Source: Salpingoeca rosetta
Taxonomy: Eukaryota; Opisthokonta; Choanoflagellata; Craspedida; Salpingoecidae
Length of the DNA: 20,000 bases
Assembly: GCF_000188695.1 (NCBI RefSeq)
Contig: NW_004754894.1
Coordinates: 61,171 to 81,170 of the forward strand
Reading direction: 5' to 3'
This document shows positions 11,747 to 20,000 of the stretch, piece by piece. Below the pieces are notes generated by a model. That model had not been told where the DNA came from and did no database searches. It worked only from the letters and a program-made list of their open reading frames with translations. Position 1 is the first letter of the stretch; each line of letters opens with the position of its first letter. The position numbers and the translations under genes were made by a program.

Positions 11747-11867
11747 CACACACGCACACACACACACACGCACACACGGGCACATCACACATGACGCACG
11801 TGGAATCGGGTGCATCACGTACCGCATTGTACTCGTACTGCTGCTCGCGAAGGCGGTGCTCAGCCAT
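261..11867 (-). CDS. BRR2: BRR2 / SNRNP200, U5 snRNP DExD/H-box RNA helicase, complete, 14 exons
   Basis: Ski2-like helicase that unwinds U4/U6 snRNA in the nuclear spliceosome. Exons: 11867-11823, 11557-9986, 9758-9365, 9122-8415, 7643-7525, 7384-7286, 7149-7006, 6810-6633, 6409-6298, 6133-6001, 5823-5653, 4884-4742, 3098-675, 471-261. All junctions are GT-AG and phase-consistent. The sum is 6,453 nt, giving 2,150 residues (human 2,136). The start is fixed by the short first exon [15 protein letters not shown], which matches the human N-terminus in style and joins [10 protein letters not shown]. There is an acidic N-terminal region (about residues 190-250). Cassette 1 has Walker A APTGAGKT (505-512), DEIH (614-617) and SAT (651-653), followed by a Sec63-type region. 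Cassette 2 has APTGSGKT (1349-1356), a non-canonical DDAH (1453-1456), and AVP in place of SAT (about 1490). A second Sec63 region and an acidic tail ending SDEE follow. Ten of the thirteen introns crowd between the two very long exons (1,572 and 2,424 nt). Assignment is by recalled family similarity and no search was run. Confidence 0.97.
594..616. repeat. (CA)n microsatellite in BRR2 intron 13
   Basis: Short CA run. On the sense strand it is (GT)n, about 60 bp after the exon 13 donor GTGTGT. Confidence 0.9.
3198..3219. repeat. (TG)n microsatellite in BRR2 intron 12
   Basis: Eleven TG units about 100 bp upstream of exon 13 on the sense strand, where it reads (CA)n. Confidence 0.9.
3351..4547. 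repeat. Tandem ~480-bp repeat, about 2.5 copies, within BRR2 intron 12
   Basis: Units begin at TCAGACGGTGACGATAAACG at 3351, 3833 and 4312, so the period is 482 then 479 bp. The third copy is cut off near 4547, after about 236 bp. Copies differ by only a few substitutions and one 3-bp deletion, so the duplication is recent. Short open frames run through each unit on both strands but resemble no protein I know. The unit has no terminal inverted repeat, poly(A) tail or target-site duplication that I can see. It fills most of the 1,643-bp intron 12 (4741-3099). Confidence 0.93.
4966..5041. repeat. (GA)n(GT)n composite microsatellite
   Basis: About 58 bp of GA with one interruption, then about 16 bp of GT. 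It lies in BRR2 intron 11 close to the acceptor side. A short (CA)n follows at 5072-5088. Confidence 0.95.
5355..5445. repeat. (GT)n microsatellite, about 45 units
   Basis: Uninterrupted GT dinucleotide run in BRR2 intron 11. It reads as (CA)n on the gene's sense strand, against the usual sense-strand GT bias of this window. Confidence 0.98.
5940..5990. repeat. CAG/CAA trinucleotide-like repeat in BRR2 intron 10
   Basis: Imperfect AGC/AAC triplets between exon 10 and exon 11. They are intronic, because the flanking exons join in phase without them. Confidence 0.8.
7841..7922 (-). ncRNA. Intronic box C/D snoRNA, copy 3 (predicted 18S 2'-O-methylation guide)
   Basis: About 82 nt, BRR2 intron 4, 93 nt beyond copy 2. 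It has the best C box of the three, GTGATGC (6 of 7 to RUGAUGA), and a perfect D box CTGA (7848-7845). Its terminal stem is CACC/GGTG, different from GAGCC/GGCTC in the other two copies on both sides. Pairing is kept while sequence changed, which argues for a selected RNA fold. The 18S-complementary segment and the ACCTCTAGGTTA element are identical to the other copies. Confidence 0.82.
8016..8099 (-). ncRNA. Intronic box C/D snoRNA, copy 2 (predicted 18S 2'-O-methylation guide)
   Basis: About 84 nt, BRR2 intron 4. Terminal stem GAGCC/GGCTC (5 bp), C-box-like ACGATGC, the same 18S-complementary AATCTGTCAATCC followed by ATGA, then GTGATTA as a possible C' box. The conserved ACCTCTAGGTTA precedes a perfect D box CTGA (8024-8021). 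It lies 118 nt beyond copy 1. Same assignment as copy 1. Confidence 0.8.
8218..8300 (-). ncRNA. Intronic box C/D snoRNA, copy 1 in transcription order (predicted 18S 2'-O-methylation guide)
   Basis: Lies in BRR2 intron 4 on the transcribed strand, about 83 nt long. Terminal stem GAGCC/GGCTC extends by one C-G pair to 6 bp. A C-box-like ACGATGC (core GATG) follows the 5' stem. A perfect D box CTGA (8226-8223) directly precedes the 3' stem. Internal segment AATCTGTCAATCC is complementary to GGATTGACAGATT, a stretch I recall as universally conserved in eukaryotic 18S rRNA. It is followed by ATGA, a plausible D' box. By the D+5 rule the target is the first U of AUUG, the position I recall as human Um1326 / yeast Um1269 (SNORD33/snR55 family). 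Inside the element the copy differs from the other two mainly in the spacers. Confidence 0.8.
8310..8380. repeat. G-run, (GA)n and (GT)n composite microsatellite
   Basis: Located in BRR2 intron 4 between the exon 4 donor and the first snoRNA. On the sense strand it reads (CA)n(TC)n and then a C-run. Confidence 0.95.
11575..11588. repeat. 14-bp G run, C-run polypyrimidine tract of BRR2 intron 1
   Basis: On the sense strand this is a run of 14 C residues followed by GCTCCTTCTTCCTGTAG at the exon 2 acceptor. It probably serves as the polypyrimidine tract. Confidence 0.85.
11695..11776. repeat. (CA)n microsatellite in BRR2 intron 1
   Basis: CA run interrupted by CG steps. It reads (GT)n on the sense strand, beginning about 45 nt after donor GTACGT at 11822. 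Confidence 0.95.
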
Positions 11868-12251
11868 GGCTGATTGTGTGTGTGTTAGAAAGAGAACAGC
11901 AACTACAAACTACTTCAAGGTCTTCGGGTCGCCGTGCTCGCACGTTGCTGAGCTGGGTGTGATGATGATGATGATGATGTGAGGGAGTTCAGCCAGCTGG
12001 TCAGTGGCTGTGCTGTTGCCGTTGCTTTATGTGTGAGTGTGTGTGTGTGTGCGTTCGCCGCGTGTGTGAGAATACGTGGCGGCCGCGCTGTGCTCTTTTG
12101 TGCTGCTGCAGTTGGGTGTTCGTTCGCAAGGGTGGTTGTTTGCTGGCAGTTTTATCAAATGGGCGAAAGTGCAGATTTGAGGACGAGGTGACAAAGTTGG
12201 GTATAGATTGATATGTGACGGAATGACAGAAAATTAGCTGTGATATCCGAT
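11868..12251. other. Intergenic region: BRR2 5' flank and tRNA 5' flank
   Basis: About 384 bp separating the BRR2 start (minus) from the tRNA (plus), divergently arranged. The BRR2 promoter and 5' UTR must lie here or beyond. I see no TATA box. It holds a short ATG/GAT triplet run at about 11960-11979 and a GT-rich stretch near 12030-12050. Confidence 0.6.
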
Positions 12252-12333
12252 GGTCAGGTGGCCGAGTGGTTAAGGCGTCACGTTTAGGCCGTGATTTTCA
12301 ATCGAAAGCGCGGGTTCGAACCCCGTCCTGACC
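12252..12333 (+). tRNA. tRNA-Leu(UAG): tRNA-Leu, anticodon UAG
   Basis: Full cloverleaf of the long-variable-arm class. The acceptor is GGTCAGG/CCTGACC (7 bp, perfect) and the D-stem is GCC/GGC. The anticodon stem is TCACG/CGTGA with loop TTTAGGC, which places TAG at positions 34-36. The variable-arm stem is TTTC/GAAA. The T-stem is GCGGG/CCCGT with one G-T pair and loop TTCGAAC. The internal Pol III promoters match consensus: A box TGGCCGAGTGG and B box GGTTCGAACCC. There is no intron. The loop is the one I recall for animal tRNA-Leu(UAG). The base after the acceptor stem is T, not the A73 expected for leucine tRNAs. The gene lies between two minus-strand genes and points the opposite way. 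Confidence 0.95.
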
Positions 12334-12338
12334 TCATC

Positions 12339-12352
12339 TTTTTCTTTTTTTT
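12339..12352 (+). terminator. RNA polymerase III T-run terminator of the tRNA gene
   Basis: Runs of five and eight T residues, separated by one C, start a few bases after the tRNA 3' end. This is the usual Pol III stop signal. Confidence 0.85.
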
Positions 12353-12982
12353 GTTTTGGTGCTGAGACCGGGAGAAACGCGCCGTCCCTTGCTCGTCTGC
12401 TCATCTGCTTGTTTCTCTGCGAGCTCGTCTGCTAGCTCGCTTGCTTGAAGGCTTTGTTTGCGTGGCTCACACTGTTAACTCATGTCATTGTCATCGTTCA
12501 CTTGATGCGATGCGGTTCAAGTTCATTCTTGGTTTTCAACAGCAATGACATATGCAACACAGCAAGCATGCAAGAGAGAACGCAGACAGCCTGACAGCAC
12601 AAGACAGAGAAGGAGAACGCACGTGAACATGAACAGGACACGCCAAGGGGCCCATCAAAGGGAGCAAAAGGTGAACAAGGAGGTGGCCAATCAACAGACC
12701 AAACCACCAACACATCCGGCAAACAATCAATGCAGCAAGAAAGCAAAAGAAAGGAAGCAAAGAGAGGGCTTTTTCTGGGAACACCACACAACTCCACTAC
12801 TACTCCACACACAAAAAAGAAGCATCGAGGAAGAAAGGAAATCAACACATCCAAGCATTCACATGGCATAGCATGTCAAAAGCAAGCTATGTGGTCCACT
12901 TACTCATTCACCGACTCACACACGCACCCGCTCGCTCGCTACCATCACCTCGCACCAACACTACCGGCACGGCTGCCATCAA
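12353..12982. other. Intergenic region downstream of CAP-G, no gene recognised
   Basis: About 630 bp between the tRNA terminator and the CAP-G stop codon. It should contain the CAP-G 3' UTR and polyadenylation site. I found no AATAAA on the minus strand, no coding region I trust and no repeat of note. Confidence 0.6.
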
Positions 12983-19922
<6,940 letters not shown>

Positions 19923-20000
19923 TGTTGTTGTGGTATGTTGTGTGCGTGTATGGGTGTGGATGCGTGTTGTCTATGGCTGTGGGGGACGAGAGGTGGATGT

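Overview
This is a eukaryotic nuclear window with two large, intron-rich protein genes on the minus strand. A plus-strand tRNA gene sits between them, and small RNA genes lie inside one intron. Spliceosomal GT-AG introns (30 modelled), split genes, a Pol III tRNA with internal A and B boxes and its own T-run terminator, and very dense CA/GT microsatellites rule out a prokaryote. The proteins read closest to animal and other opisthokont orthologues that I know. A unicellular holozoan such as a choanoflagellate is my guess, but the species cannot be fixed from this window.

Layout from high to low coordinates. (1) 19922-12983, minus: condensin I non-SMC subunit CAP-G, modelled as 18 exons and 1,110 residues. 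A HEAT-repeat body is followed by an acidic/basic tail that, unusually, carries a chromodomain near its C-terminus. (2) 12334-12982: intergenic, no gene seen. (3) 12252-12333, plus: tRNA-Leu(UAG) with a Pol III terminator. (4) 11867-261, minus: BRR2/SNRNP200, the U5 snRNP RNA helicase, modelled as 14 exons and 2,150 residues, complete from start to stop. (5) Inside BRR2 intron 4: three tandem box C/D snoRNA genes (8300-8218, 8099-8016, 7922-7841). They have compensating terminal stems and a 13-nt segment complementary to a universally conserved 18S rRNA stretch. (6) Inside BRR2 intron 12: about 2.5 tandem copies of a ~480-bp repeat of unknown nature (3351-4547). (7) 1-260: 3' flank of BRR2, nothing recognised.

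Both coding models were built by splicing at GT-AG junctions. Phase is preserved at every junction, each total is a multiple of three, and the result is nearly collinear with the human proteins. BRR2 unwinds U4/U6 during spliceosome activation and its intron hosts rRNA-modification guides, so one transcript would serve both splicing and ribosome biogenesis. CAP-G belongs to the mitotic chromosome condensation machinery. The chromodomain suggests a direct chromatin-reading arm on condensin, and this is the most unusual protein-level observation here.
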